NCBI RefSeq assembly: GCF_038502225.1
Contig: NC_091357.1
Coordinates: forward strand, 8,831,639 to 8,895,638
From: Cherax quadricarinatus
Taxonomy: Eukaryota > Arthropoda > Malacostraca > Decapoda > Parastacidae
Length of the DNA: 64,000 nucleotides
Direction of reading: 5' to 3'
Shown in pieces: positions 53,289 through 63,993 of the stretch (position 1 is its first letter; each line of letters starts with the position of its first letter). The notes under the pieces were generated by a model, which saw only the letters and a program-made list of their open reading frames with translations, searched no databases and was not told where the DNA came from. Both the position numbers and the translations under genes were made by a program.

Positions 53289-54117
53289 AACTTCCCAATG
53301 AAGACCACTCTAGCAAGATAGTTTTAATAGATCTTAATTAAGGCCGATAAGCCAAAGCACTCTGAATTGTAGAGGTTAAATATTATCTTTCTAAGTAAGT
53401 AATGTGTGTCGTAAGAAGCTGCTAAAATGCCGGGAACAAGGAGCTAGTAACCCCTTCTCCTGTATAAATTACTAAATGTAAAAAGAAAAACTTTAGCTTT
53501 CCTTTTCTGGGTCACCCTGCCTCGGTGGGAGACGGCCAGAGAGTTGAAAAAGACAAAGATTATTATCTTGTTAAGCTTGCGTCAAGCATTAGGAATTACG
53601 TTAGGAGCGATGTATATAATGAATTTGAATGTCACAAGAATACAGTCCAAACGTTGAGAAGATCTATATCTCAATGTGATAACATGAACGTAGATAAGTA
53701 CATTTACGAACCAACTTGCAATGTCTGAATAATGTCGTAGCCAGGCTTCGGCTTGTCTACAAGCGCTACCGTCAACACTAACTTTCGGTTAGATTAGACT
53801 ATCGTCTATAGGCAAAATTTAATCAATAAATGCAAGAATAGTGTTAAAACCTTTAAAGCGCGAATTGAAAACTGGAACCCACGGAGCGGCCAGTACAATA
53901 CACTGTCAAATGATCACGTTTTCATTCCATTGTTAACTTAACACGTCCGCTCAGGATGCTTTGATCTACACTCACACACACACATATACAAATAAATCAT
54001 CATATGCATTTTTCAGAGACATGTTTTAAAAAATCTGGCTTTAACCTTGGTTTATATATCGTGTTTTGAACGTACATCCTCTAAAGTAAGTTTTGAATGC
54101 AATAAATAACAAAAAAA
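53289..54117. other. No gene recognised
   Basis: 53400-53545 (GCTAAAATGCCGGGAACAAG, CCTGCCTCGGTGGGAGACGG) looks like part of a dispersed repeat, but no second copy exists here to prove it. The 67-codon frame at 53525 has no recognisable domain. Confidence 0.35.
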
Positions 54118-54205
54118 GGCACAATACCGTGACTGGAACGATACACAAATAACCCGCACATAGAAGAGAGGAGCTTACGACGACGTTTCGGTCCGACTTG
54201 AATGC
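54118..54205. mobile_element. Hairpin element family f, left half
   Basis: GGCACAATACCGTGACTGGA, AATAACCCGCACATAGAAGA and GACGACGTTTCGGTCCGACT; the second half is missing. Confidence 0.72.
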
Positions 54206-54489
54206 AATGTTTGAACGCCTAATTTCTAACGAACATTTTCTAAAATATATTTTATAACGTGCGTTTTATAACGAAGATTTTATAGCCTGTATTCTAGTAT
54301 GTATATCGTCTAGCGTATATTTTAAATGTAGGTTCGTTTCGTTGTGTAAGTTCTACGAAAAATTCAACACCCACATAAAGGTCACTTACCCCGCGATAAT
54401 ATCCTTGTAAATTGACAAACTACTGACACAAGCGACTGGAGGAACTGGAGGAACACTGAAACCTAATTCCATAATACAGTGTAGTGTTC
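54206..54489. other. AT-rich spacer with TTTTATAACG-like repeats
   Basis: Irregular repetition of ATTTTATAACG and related strings. No gene. Confidence 0.35.
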
Positions 54490-54660
54490 CGTAGCTCGAT
54501 CGCTAGCGCACTAAGCTCACACACTGAGGTCCGGAGTTCGAATCTCATCCAGTACGGCTGGAAAACATTAGGGACAACGTGTTTCCATAAGATACCTGCT
54601 GTCCCTGTTCACCTATCAGTAAAATGGGTACCTGGGTGTTAGTCAACCGTGTCATGTAGG
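54490..54660 (+). mobile_element. tRNA-headed SINE, 3'-shortened
   Basis: TAGCTCGATCGCTAGCG is an A-box region, GGAGTTCGAATCTC a B box. The body CTGTTCACCTATCAGTAAAA and TGGGTACCTGGGTGTTAGTC matches 26986-27240. The usual TCGCATCCTGGG is lost. Confidence 0.75.
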
Positions 54661-54849
54661 GGGCTAATGATTAGGGGAATATGGGGGTAAGAGGAGGGTG
54701 TAGGCAGGGGAGGTGGTAGGAGTGAGATGATTAGCGGAGGTAGGCAATGTGAGGTGACTGGTGACTACATCTTCACCTCTCATTACTCTACCCACCCCAC
54801 ACTACTCACCCTCTCACTACTTGAAATAAAAAATAAAAGAATAAATAAC
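54661..54849. other. G-rich spacer
   Basis: Nothing recognised. Confidence 0.3.
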
Positions 54850-55462
54850 GGGGACAGTGAATATTACTATTCTACTCGAACGTAGTTTATTATTAAGTCT
54901 TTGTACAATAATATATTTGGGAACCGGAGTACATCATTGTGGTTTAGATAAATGGGGTGGTACACATAAGCAGTGAGGCAGGGAGTACAATCAACTTGAC
55001 CAAAATGAATATAACTTACAATATAGTTCAGAGGACAGTTCATCACAGGAACTAAGCCACAGGTCCCAAGACCTGCACAGCACGAGTACTACGCCAAGCC
55101 AGTACTCTGCCCAATGCCTCCAACAGTCTCCTCCAGAGACTTCAGCAGCCTTCTCCCGAGCCCTGCACCCCAGCAGCAGCTCCTCTCGAAGTCTCTCTGC
55201 TCACAGCTCTGCACCCAGGCCAGAGCTCCGCACGAATCTCCTCTGCTCAGGTGTTCCTTGGGCTTATATGGTGGTCCAAGCACACCCCACAACCACGTGT
55301 ACGACCTGACGCCTGGATTTGACGCCAGTGATGAACAAAGGTGCTGAGACTTAAGCCGGAAAGGCACGTCTCTGACAGACATTTGCCAAGGCAAGGTGAC
55401 CATATAATTGGTTAAATTAGGTCTCCCCAGAGACCTCACAAGCCCAGCTGAACTACATCACA
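54850..55462 (-). mobile_element. LTR of a second LTR retrotransposon, minus strand
   Basis: On the minus strand it begins TGTGATGTAGTTCAG at 55462, directly after a polypurine tract, as a 3' LTR should. It contains a TATA-like box (CATATAAGCC near 55265) and an AATAATAAA-type signal near the far end. The low-coordinate end is not fixed: no clear CA terminus or target duplication was found. Confidence 0.55.
55262..55271 (-). promoter_or_regulatory. TATA-like box in the LTR
   Basis: CCATATAAGCC on the minus strand, about 195 bp inside the LTR and followed by GC-rich sequence, a normal place for the LTR core promoter. Confidence 0.4.
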
Positions 55463-55478
55463 TCCCCCTTTCTCCCCC
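55463..55478 (-). promoter_or_regulatory. Polypurine tract
   Basis: GGGGGAGAAAGGGGGA on the minus strand, abutting the LTR at TGTGATG. Primer site for plus-strand DNA synthesis. Confidence 0.6.
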
Positions 55479-56606
55479 AATTTAAAATATCTGAGAACTA
55501 GGACAATTTGTCCTAAATTATTAGACTATTTTAATCCTAACCCCTTAAATCTATTACAATACAAAAACAAAATTATACAAAATACAAAATTATTCAACTA
55601 CATATATTTCCCTCGACCTTCTCATCTACCACAAGGCAGCATAATCAGTACACCTCACAGTTCGCCAGCATAATAGTTGCTCTCTGGTGCAAAGCCTCCT
55701 TACCCGTCATTTCTCCTTAAAGCTAAATATCGGGCTCCAGCGCCTTCCCTACTTCTACTAGAAATGCACTAGCCAATGCTAGTCACCCTCGCACATTATC
55801 CATTGGGCCAAACCTCTCTAGGCTTCTTTGACATGGAAAACTGCTCCAACGGGTTGCATTCTTTCAAGTAACTGCAACTGGACCACTTCACGACCACCAA
55901 GGTCGCATTTTCAGCACACTTCACATACACACTTCAACATCTGAAAATCAAGACAGGGCAGGCATCGCAGCTAAGACCCTCCATTATCCTATGCCACTAC
56001 TAGGATTCACTGGCCTCATAAAACAAGGCGGCCATAATCACTGGACCGTATTCAAGGTCACCTTATTCCACCCCGGTAACACTAACACTTCTGGCAAGTC
56101 AAAGTAGGCTGGGGACATCTCACACTCTTAATTGTCTCTCATGGCTGGCAGGGCATCCCCGCATACCGGTCGTACAGGTCGACCAGCAAGGCAGGATACA
56201 CCTCCATACCACCCTTGAAAGCAGGCTGATCCCAGCACCTGGATTCCATCTCTGCGGCTCACGTCCTTCCACATCTCCAAGGATGGCAACTACTTCATAG
56301 TAGATTCTCCTGTCCTGGCACACCAGCCAGAATCCCTCACACACCACGGCAGCATCACCTCCATCTCCCCCTCTTGAGCTAGGCAGCATCACAGCACGGC
56401 CACAGCATATCCATCATCACAGCACGGCCGTATCACAGCCGCACACAGCACGGCCACAGCATCGCAGCACGGCAACAGCATCGCAGCACGGTCCCAACAT
56501 CTCAGCATCACAGCACGGCCACAGCATTACAGACAGCATCACAGCAGCCGACATCAGCAGTAGCAGGCTATGGTCAGTTGCTCGAGGTGAGGTGAGGTCA
56601 CTTCAG
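55479..56606 (-). mobile_element. Probable internal 3' part of that LTR element, not coding recognisably
   Basis: By position this would lie upstream of the polypurine tract in the same element. I cannot recognise pol or env in any frame. 56385-56560 is a degenerate repeat of CAGCACGGCCACAGCATC. It is cut at 56606 by the insertion of the next LTR element. Confidence 0.35.
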
Positions 56607-56611
56607 GTCAT
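56607..56611. other. 5-bp target-site duplication (GTCAT), left
   Basis: Matches GTCAT at 63989-63993, immediately outside the two LTRs. Five base pairs is a normal duplication length for Ty3-type integrases. Confidence 0.85.
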
Positions 56612-57563
56612 TGTTGCGAATAAGAAACTTTTTAAAGAACTTCAGAATATGGCCTGTTACCATTTATTTCTTATGCAACAAGATTTTTGGATCCGAGTTA
56701 TTTAAAGGTATTTTAGAGTCTAGGGGAAATAATTTCAACTGGGAAACTCCATAGAATAATATTCAAATTTATTAAAGTATTTAAATACAATACTTTATCT
56801 TCTCTTTGTAGTTAATGTAACTTAATACTTTGTACAATAAATTTACCATATACATTTATTTCAAAATCATGGAAATGTCACATTAATAAGGAAGTTTAAT
56901 TATTCTTCCTGTAATTAAGTCTTCATTAACATTTACGTCTTTGTCTTAACAAGACTGTAAACTCAAAATACAAAAGGTACAAGATTTGGCAAGACCTTTG
57001 AATCTGGCCGTAAAGTATCTCTATGGATTACTGAACTGACCAAGAATATAAATATCAAAAGAATCTTTCAGAGCAATTAGGAACAAACTGAGTCAGCTCT
57101 AGAGTCCAATTCTCAAAACCATTCAAACTGTACACCGTAAGAGCCAATATACGATCAGTTGTCAGGGCTAGAGCAGGGAGCGGACTGACTACTTGCCAGT
57201 CTGTTGACGCATCGTCAGGTTGGATCAGCTGACCCAAACGTCAGCCAGCCAGACATAAACAATTGAACAATTCACCGGATGGTTCCGAGACTTAAACTCT
57301 TTATACACAAGAAATCCTAATAATAACAAAATAGTGATAATACCAAAATAGTGATAATAACAAAATAGCGATAATACCAAAATAGTGATAACAAAATAGC
57401 GATAATACCATGGTATTTTTCATATATTAACAGATAATAATATAACGCCGAAAGTCTCTATTTTAGCTATAAACGGGGACTTTCGCGCTAAAATATTAAG
57501 TGATGAACATATTCTCTTACAATAGTTAAATAACACAGGATGACCAATTACGAAGATATAGCA
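56612..57563 (-). repeat. 3' LTR (952 bp)
   Basis: On the minus strand it starts TGCTATATCTTCG and ends TTATTCGCAACA. Homologous to 62979-63988 over its whole length. AATAAA-type signals occur in it on the minus strand (for example near 56660 and 56850). Confidence 0.92.
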
Positions 57564-57577
57564 CCCCTCCTGTACAA
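57564..57577 (-). promoter_or_regulatory. Short polypurine tract before the 3' LTR
   Basis: GTACAGGAGGGG on the minus strand, directly before TGCTATATC. Shorter than many, but in the required place. Confidence 0.55.
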
Positions 57578-57970
57578 CAATAGGTCGCAGTAGGGAGTTT
57601 GCAAGCTTCCTCGGTAATATCTCTTTTATAGTAAGCGTCCTCTTGGTAAATAAGGCATGTAGGACGATGGAAGAATGGAGAAAAAAGAACTCGATCAGCA
57701 TGGTTATTTGACAGAGGATGAGCTTTTAGAACAATGGCTGGAAGAACTATCTGGAGTGGCTTCCATCACAATTCGAGAATAGGAGTCTCAGACATGACTG
57801 TCAGGGTCATCCATGTGGACTTAATACTTCGTCCCATCAACGAAACGGCTTTTATAGTCATACTGTCAATGTAAGAGAAAATCATTAACAAAAATATATA
57901 ATATATATATAAATTAGGCTCTAAGAGTACTCATTTCTTAACTTTACATTTTAAGGTATACATTTTTTTT
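57578..57970 (-). other. Non-coding segment between pol and the 3' LTR
   Basis: About 390 bp with no recognisable frame. No env-like protein is present. Confidence 0.6.
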
Positions 57971-58525
57971 TCAGGGGCGAGAAAGGGTATCAGCAATTAT
58001 GTTAAGGGATCCACTTAAGTGTTGAATACTAAGCAGATAAGGTTGGATTCTCAGAGCCCACCTGAGGATCTGGGTGTTCTTTGATTTCATAGAATTAATA
58101 TAAATTAAAGGGTTGTGATCAGAAAATACCATAATTTTATGGGGGGAGGTTCCCAGATAAATGTCAAAATGTTCCAAAGATATTACTAGGGCATGAGCTT
58201 CTTTCTCTACAGTGGCGTAATTCTTTTGGTGACGTTTCAACTTTGAAGAAAAATAAGATATAGGATGCAAAATATCAGTAGAGGGGGATTTCTGAAGTAA
58301 CACCGCCCCCACAGCATAACCGCTGGCATCAATGTGTAAATAGAAGGGTTGATTAAAGTCAAGACTTTTCAATACGGGTGACGAAGAAAGCAACCGCTTC
58401 AACCGATTAAAAGCTATCTCACAATCTTTCGCCCAGCAAAACTTCATCTTACTACTGGTTAACTCAATAAGAGGAGATGCAACCTGAGAAAAATTAGGAC
58501 AGAAACGTCGATAATAACCAGTCAT
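57971..58525 (-). pseudogene. pol segment 3: end of RT and RNase H
   Basis: MTGYYRRFCPNFSQVASPL is the RT connection, then RNase H with acidic residues in FYLHIDASGYAVGAV (D66), ATVEKEAHAL (E109) and MVFSDHNPL (D136), ending in IADTLSRP just before the stop. It degrades the RNA strand of the hybrid. It is in the same frame as the preceding segment, from which it is separated only by a TAA at 58556-58558; pol ends here with no integrase downstream. Confidence 0.92.
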
Positions 58526-58555
58526 TCCAAGGAACCTCTGTATAGACTTTCTATC

Positions 58556-60139
58556 TTAAGGGATAGGAAACTCGGCAATGGCCCTAACTTTTACATCAAC
58601 AGGACGTACCTCACCCTGACCTATACAAAAACCAAAGTATTTATTCTTGCCTTGTCCAAAATGACACTTGGCTAAATTTATGGTGAAGTTGTACTTTTCT
58701 AACTTCTTAAATAAGGTTTCCAGGCGAATTAAATGTTGCTCCCACTCATTGCTATATATAACAAGATCATCTAGATATGCATCCACTCCTTCTAAATCAT
58801 TGGTCAGCAGGTTCATCAGGCGCTGAAAGGTAGAGGCCGCGTTACACAACCCGAAGGGCATAACACGATAATTGAATAATCCGCCTTGTGTGGATATTTC
58901 TTGGGCTCGCTGGGTAAGCGGCACTTGGTAATAGCCCCTTAATAAATCCAGGCGGGTGACATAGGCGGCTCCTGATACTCTGTCTATTAGATCATCAATA
59001 CGGGGTAGTGGGAAACCATCTGGTACTGTGAGAGCATTAACCTTACGATAATCAGTGCACATTCTAGAAGTTCCATCAGGCTTGGGAACTAATATAAAGG
59101 GCGAGGCCCACGGACTTTTACTCCGTTCTATGAGTCCATGGGACAACAAAAATTCTACTTCTTTGTTTAATGTTTCTTGTTTGAGTGGACTTGCCCTATA
59201 AGGTGACTGTTTGCAAGGCTTTGCTCCTTGTACATCTATGTCGTGAATTCCCAATGTACAACACCTAGGGACGTCATCGAATAAAACCTCATAACATAAT
59301 ATCAAGTCTTTGATATCTTTTGCTTTCTTCAAATCAAGGTCCATAAGAAAGGTATCAAGAGATTGCAATGTCTCTGAATTTTGTAAACGTACTTCTATCG
59401 CTTTAGAGATGCTGGGCAGACTTACATTTTCAGTTTCAGCTAAAGGAAGAACTGTCGTAACTGGTACAATACTAGGGTGGTAAGCCTTAAGTTGGTTTAT
59501 GTGATAAGTACGTTTTGCTCTTCTCTTTCTTGGAGTTTGTAGTACATAATTTACCTCATTAAGCCGCTCAATCACTTCCAAAGAACCTTCATATCTAGGC
59601 TGCAGAGCGTGTCCAGGTAAGAATTTCTGTGCCATCACACTGTCACCTGGTTTGAAGAAACGAGAGCGTGTGTGTTTGTCATAACAATGCTTCATCTTGG
59701 ATTGGGCCTTAGCTAAGTATTTTGAGGCTAATTCCCTCAGTTGTGACGTTGGAGTTGTTTCAAACGAGGGTTCTGATTTTCCGGTCCATGAATCTTTTAG
59801 TACGGTGAGGGGGCCGCATACTTGGTGTCCGTAAATTAATTCAAATGGAATAAACCCAGTGCTTTCTTGTTCGCTTTCCCTTAAGGCGAACAAGAGGAAT
59901 GGTATTCCTTCGTCCCAATCTCTGGAAAACTGCTCGCAGTACGCTCTCATCATTGATTTTAATGTTTGATGAAATCGTTCGAGGGCTCCTTGCGACTGAG
60001 GGTGATAAGCAACAGAAAATACGGTCTTAATTCCGAGGCGAGATAAGGCATCACGAAACATCTTAGAGGTAAAATTTGAACCTTGATCGGATTGAATTAT
60101 TCGGGGAATCCCCACCTGTGAGAAAATTTTTTGTAAAGC
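58556..60139 (-). pseudogene. pol segment 2: integrase second half plus reverse transcriptase
   Basis: Counted from 60115: IIQSDQGSN has the second catalytic Asp (residue 10) and GALERFHQ the catalytic Glu (46), the D-35-E spacing of retroviral-type integrases. A GPY/F-like C-terminal region (about 150-195: FKPGDSVMAQ, RYEGSLEVI) follows. After a linker the RT starts (about 300): SPWASPFILVPKPDGTSRMC, TDYRKVNALTVPDGFPLPRI, LDLLRGYYQVPL, VMPFGLCNAASTFQRLM, and catalytic YLDD at 447-450. One uninterrupted frame thus runs from integrase into a Ty3-type RT, which proves the order. It is cut off from segment 1 by TGA at 60140 and from RNase H by TAA at 58556. Confidence 0.94.
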
Positions 60140-61288
60140 TCAAACAATGATGCGAGAATTAATTTTTCTCAAAGGGATAGCCTCCGGATATCGAGTAACG
60201 ACATCCATAATTGTAAACAGATATTGATTCCCTTGTTTAGTCCTGGGTAACGGACCAACACAATCTATTATCAGGCGTGAGAAGGGCTCACCACTGACGG
60301 GAATCAGAATGAGGGGAACTGGTGGAGGTGTGTGCGAAGGTTTGCCGGTCACTTGGCAGACTTGACAACTTTTTAGATAGCTTTCCACAGTCTCCTTCAT
60401 TCTGGGCCAATGAAAATGCTTGGCTATTTTTCCCAGCATTTTCTTTACTCCCAAATGTCCTCCCATGGGACTATGGTGGGCGAAACTAATAGCCAATTCT
60501 CTAAAGGTGCTAGGTAGCACTACTAGATGTTTGCTGGTAGACAGATGATCGTCGGAAGACAAAAGAGACTTTTCCTTTCTCATTAATATACCATTAGCAA
60601 GATAGTAACAATTGTCCAGGTCTTGGGCGTCGTCTTCTGTAATAGCTATCTCTCGTAATTTCTCTAGGGATGGATCAAGGAACTGATCCCTTATTAAATC
60701 TTCTTTCGATAGCATTTTAATATCAGAATCTTGAAAAGGGCCGATCATAGAATATTTCAGATTTAAAGATCCGGGTTGTAAGGATCGGCTGAACAATAAA
60801 TCGAGACCTAAATCTTCGCCTTCACTTAGGACTTCAGTTGACAAAGGATTTTGAGGCGCTCTAGACATTGCTCTAGTTATAACATTGAGAGGAAATAAGG
60901 TAGGAGCCTCTTTTCGAGCTTCTATGGCATAGTTAATGTCAGTAGAATTATCAATAACTAGAGGCTCTCGGCTTATACCCGGATAGTCTAGATCATTGCC
61001 TATGAGTAAGTCAACGCCCTGAATAGGAAAAGTTTCACTGGATATACCTACCGACACAAAGCCAGTATAGGTTGGTGTTTGGATGTATATCCTGTGAAGA
61101 GGCACTCTTATAATGGCGTCTCCATAGGCTTCTAATAAGACATCTAGCTTTGTGCGAGTCATAACACTTACGGGAAGTATGTCCTGCTTCAACAATGTTA
61201 AATAACTTCCAGTATCACGGAAGGAATTAATTTCAACTAATTGAGTCTCGCCTATTCCAACTTTCACTTTAGCAAAGTAGGGACTCAT
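60140..61288 (-). pseudogene. pol segment 1: protease and integrase N-terminal half
   Basis: SFRDTGSYLTLL holds the aspartic protease DTG (25-27), supported by VDLLIGNDL (about 92-100). The integrase zinc region has HHSPMGGHLGVKK (271-283) and CQVC (308-311). The core begins LIIDCVGPLP with the first catalytic Asp (342). The frame stops at a TGA (60140-60142) between the first and second catalytic Asp, so integrase cannot be made without readthrough. Same frame as gag. Confidence 0.92.
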
Positions 61289-61330
61289 AGCTGAGTGAAT
61301 ATCTTTTTCTGAAACAGCTCTAGTATTGAG

Positions 61331-62875
61331 TCATCTAGAATGACTACTGATTCGTTCTTGTGAACCTTGTTCGGTACTAGGGTTCAGTTTCTTTTGAGTT
61401 GTCGATGAAGATATTACCTGAGTTGGGAAACAAAGTCGCTCGTTCCTGGTATCCCTCTCTAGCCAATAACAGTGTTTCCTTAAATGCCCTTTCTTATTAC
61501 AATAAGTAAAGTTCAACTCACTGTTATGCCTTAGTGGTTTTGAACTTTTCCTAGAGTTAGATCTAAATTCATTATTAATGGGCGTGGAGGCATCATAGGA
61601 GGTCGGGCAAGGATTCTGTATGCGACGCATCTCTGTAAGATTGGATCGTCCTTTCTTAGGGGCATATTTAGTCACTGTTTCCTTACTTTTTGTTTCACCA
61701 ATCAATTGTTGAGATATTTCATAATTATCGGCGAGCGAGGCTGTTTCTAGTATATTTACTCTGGGGCAACTAATCAAATACCTATGCAAGTCTTCTGGTA
61801 AATTATTATAGAAATCCTCATGCAGGATCAACTGGGAAAGACTTTCCATAGATTTACAGTTAGAAGCTCTACACCATCTCTCAAAAGCGATTTTCTTTTC
61901 ACGTGCAAAATCTACATACGACTGAGTTGGCTGGCGTTTTAATGCTCTAAAGGTTTTTTGATAACTTACTGGGAGGAGATCATAAGCCTCTAGGATAGCC
62001 TTCTTAATGGAATCATAATCCACATATTTCTCAAAAGGTAACGTAGCCGTACAACTTTGAGCTTTACCAGTCAACGAAGTATGTAATAAGGTTGCCCAGT
62101 GTTGTCGGGGCCAGCGCACAGCACGTGCTTGATTTTGAAAGACTTCAAAATAAGTATCTAAATCTCCGTCATTAAACCTTGGAACCATAGATGCAGCTTT
62201 TTGTATATTGAAAGAATCACTTGAGGATTCAGTACATCTTTCACTCACATTACCTTGTTGTTGTTGTCTTATATAGCAGAGCGTTTCCCTTTGAAAGTCT
62301 TCTTCATTTAATTTACGCTGAGCCTCAATTTGAGCAGTCTGTAAAATAAATAGTCTCTCTAATTTCTCAAACTGACTTTGAGAAATATGCCCCAATGGTA
62401 TCGAAAATGAGGGAATTGAACTGGCGGTATGTGGATATTCCTTTGGACGTGCACCTTGGTGAGGGGCAGGCTGACCATTAATAGGAATTCCTTCAGTAAC
62501 GGGCGAATGCCGAACAGTGGCTGCACCCTGCAATACTTCATCTACTTTACTAGAGGCCAAAGCAGGACCTAATCTATCTGATTCAATTTCAAGATCAATT
62601 CTTTGAAATTGTTCTTCTAATACTTCGAATCTCGACTGGTAGCTTAATTGAGAAACTAAACTTTCAGAGTCAGAATCTCCTACTACATAATGGTTAGAGG
62701 CCCCTGGAAACAATTTGTTTCTAATTATTGCCCTTACGGTATTGGCTGTGTAATATCTATCGTATGGTACTCCCAATTTACGGGCTATCTGCCAGCACGT
62801 TTGAAGTTTCAAGGAGTCCAGCTTTGACAATGTTAAATCTTCAAATAACTCTTTAATGTGATCTTCCATGATCAA
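61331..62875 (-). CDS. gag-like protein, 514 residues
   Basis: Structural protein that would form the particle and bind the element RNA. N-terminal acidic, coiled-coil-prone part with a glutamine run (about 160-210). A capsid-like region (about 229-385) has MVPRFNDGDLDTYFEVFQNQ, HWATLLHTSLTGKAQ and a SCAN-like end, FYNNLPEDLHRYLI. A zinc knuckle lies at 459-469 (C459, H464, C469). The first knuckle Cys, expected three residues before C459, is Phe456, so the CCHC is incomplete. A TGA (61331-61333) separates gag from pol in the same frame, 14 codons before the first pol Met. The start Met at 62875 is the first in frame after the 5' LTR and leader. Confidence 0.9.
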   Translation of the reverse strand: MIMEDHIKELFEDLTLSKLDSLKLQTCWQIARKLGVPYDRYYTANTVRAIIRNKLFPGASNHYVVGDSDSESLVSQLSYQSRFEVLEEQFQRIDLEIESDRLGPALASSKVDEVLQGAATVRHSPVTEGIPINGQPAPHQGARPKEYPHTASSIPSFSIPLGHISQSQFEKLERLFILQTAQIEAQRKLNEEDFQRETLCYIRQQQQGNVSERCTESSSDSFNIQKAASMVPRFNDGDLDTYFEVFQNQARAVRWPRQHWATLLHTSLTGKAQSCTATLPFEKYVDYDSIKKAILEAYDLLPVSYQKTFRALKRQPTQSYVDFAREKKIAFERWCRASNCKSMESLSQLILHEDFYNNLPEDLHRYLISCPRVNILETASLADNYEISQQLIGETKSKETVTKYAPKKGRSNLTEMRRIQNPCPTSYDASTPINNEFRSNSRKSSKPLRHNSELNFTYCNKKGHLRKHCYWLERDTRNERLCFPTQVISSSTTQKKLNPSTEQGSQERISSHSR

Positions 62876-62978
62876 TATTTTGAAATTAACTAAAGATAAA
62901 TTCCCAGTATATAACTTTAATATTGTTCTTTTTGATCAATGTCTTAGAACAACAGAGCTCCTGGATGGGCAACCCATT
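62876..62978 (-). promoter_or_regulatory. 5' leader and primer-binding-site position
   Basis: Immediately inside the 5' LTR the minus strand reads AATGGGTTGCCCATCCAGGA. TGG at this point is the usual start of a tRNA primer site, but I cannot match the tRNA. TGGG-TTG-CCCA is also a small hairpin. Confidence 0.5.
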
Positions 62979-63988
62979 TGTTGCGAATAAGAAATTTTTT
63001 AAAGAACTTCAGATGCGAATAAGAAATTTTGTAAAGAACTTCAGAATATGGCCTGTTACCATTTATTTCTTATGCAACAAGATTTTTGGATCCGAGTTAT
63101 TTAAAGGTATTTTAGAGTCTAGGGGAAATAATTTCAACTGGGAAACTCCATAGAATAATATTCAAATTTATTAAAGTATTTAAATACAATACTTTATTTT
63201 CTCTTTGTAGTTAATGTAACTTAATACTTTGTACAATAAATTTACCATATACATTTATTTCAAAATCATGGAAATGTCACATTAGTAAGGAAGTTTAATT
63301 ATTCTTCCTGTAATTAAGTCTTCATTAACATTTACGTCTTTGTCTTAACAAGACTGTAAACTCAAAATACAAAAGGTACAAGATTTAGCAAGACCTTTGA
63401 ATCTGGCCGTAAAGTATCTCTATGGATTACTGAACTGACCAAGAATATAAATATCAAAAGAATCTTTCAGAGCAATTAGGAACAAACTGAGTCAGCTCTA
63501 GAGTCCAATTCTCAAAACCATTCAAACTGTACACCGTAAGAGCCAATATACGATCAGTTGTCAGGGCTAGAGCAGGGAGCGGACTGACTACTTGCTAGTC
63601 TGTTGACGCGTCGTCAGGTTGGATCAGCTGACCCAAACGTCAGCCAGCCGGACATAAACAATTGAACAATTCACCGGATGGTTCCGAGACTTAAACTCTA
63701 TATACACAAGAAATCCTACCTAACAATAATAATAAAATAATAGTGATAATAACAAGTGATAATACCAAAATAGCGATAATAACAAAATAGTGATAATACC
63801 AAAATAGTGATAATAACAAAATAGAGATAATACCATGGTATTTTTCATATATTAACAGATAATAATATAACGCCGAAAGTCTCTATTTTAGCTATAAACG
63901 GGGACTTTCGCGCTATAATATTAAGTGATGAACATATTCTCTTACAGTAGTTAAATAACACAGGATGACCAATTTCGAAGATATAACA
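62979..63988 (-). repeat. 5' LTR (1010 bp)
   Basis: Minus strand TGTTATATCTTCG ... TTATTCGCAACA. About 58 bp longer than the 3' LTR, mainly because GCGAATAAGAAATTTT with AAAGAACTTCAGAT is duplicated near its inner end (62982-63040), plus small indels in the ATAGTGATAATA repeats. Confidence 0.92.
63697..63706 (-). promoter_or_regulatory. TATA-like box in the 5' LTR
   Basis: GTGTATATAGAG on the minus strand (GTGTATAAAGAG in the 3' LTR), about 285 bp inside the LTR; candidate core promoter for the element RNA. Confidence 0.45.
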
Positions 63989-63993
63989 GTCAT
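63989..63993. other. 5-bp target-site duplication (GTCAT), right
   Basis: Pairs with 56607-56611. Seven bases of flank remain before the window ends. Confidence 0.85.

Larger units (their letters stand above)
56612..63988 (-). mobile_element. Complete Ty3-type LTR retrotransposon with Gmr1-like domain order
   Basis: 7377 bp from LTR edge to LTR edge, both edges TG...CA, with a GTCAT target duplication. Internal order on the minus strand: gag, protease, integrase, reverse transcriptase, RNase H, polypurine tract. gag and pol share one reading frame (62875 to 57971, 1635 codons), broken by three in-frame stops and no frame change. The two LTRs differ by about a dozen substitutions and a few indels by eye, so the insertion is recent. 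Integrase placed before a Ty3-type RT defines the Gmr1-like group of Goodwin and Poulter. Confidence 0.93.

Noticed and set aside
53525..53728. 67-residue small gene
   Set aside because: Mixed composition makes it the most gene-like small frame in its region, but no domain, neighbour or repeat copy supports it.
58556..60139. Copia element because integrase precedes RT
   Set aside because: RT, RNase H and integrase motifs (YLDD context, GPY/F-like region, DTG protease setting) are Ty3-type, not Copia-type.
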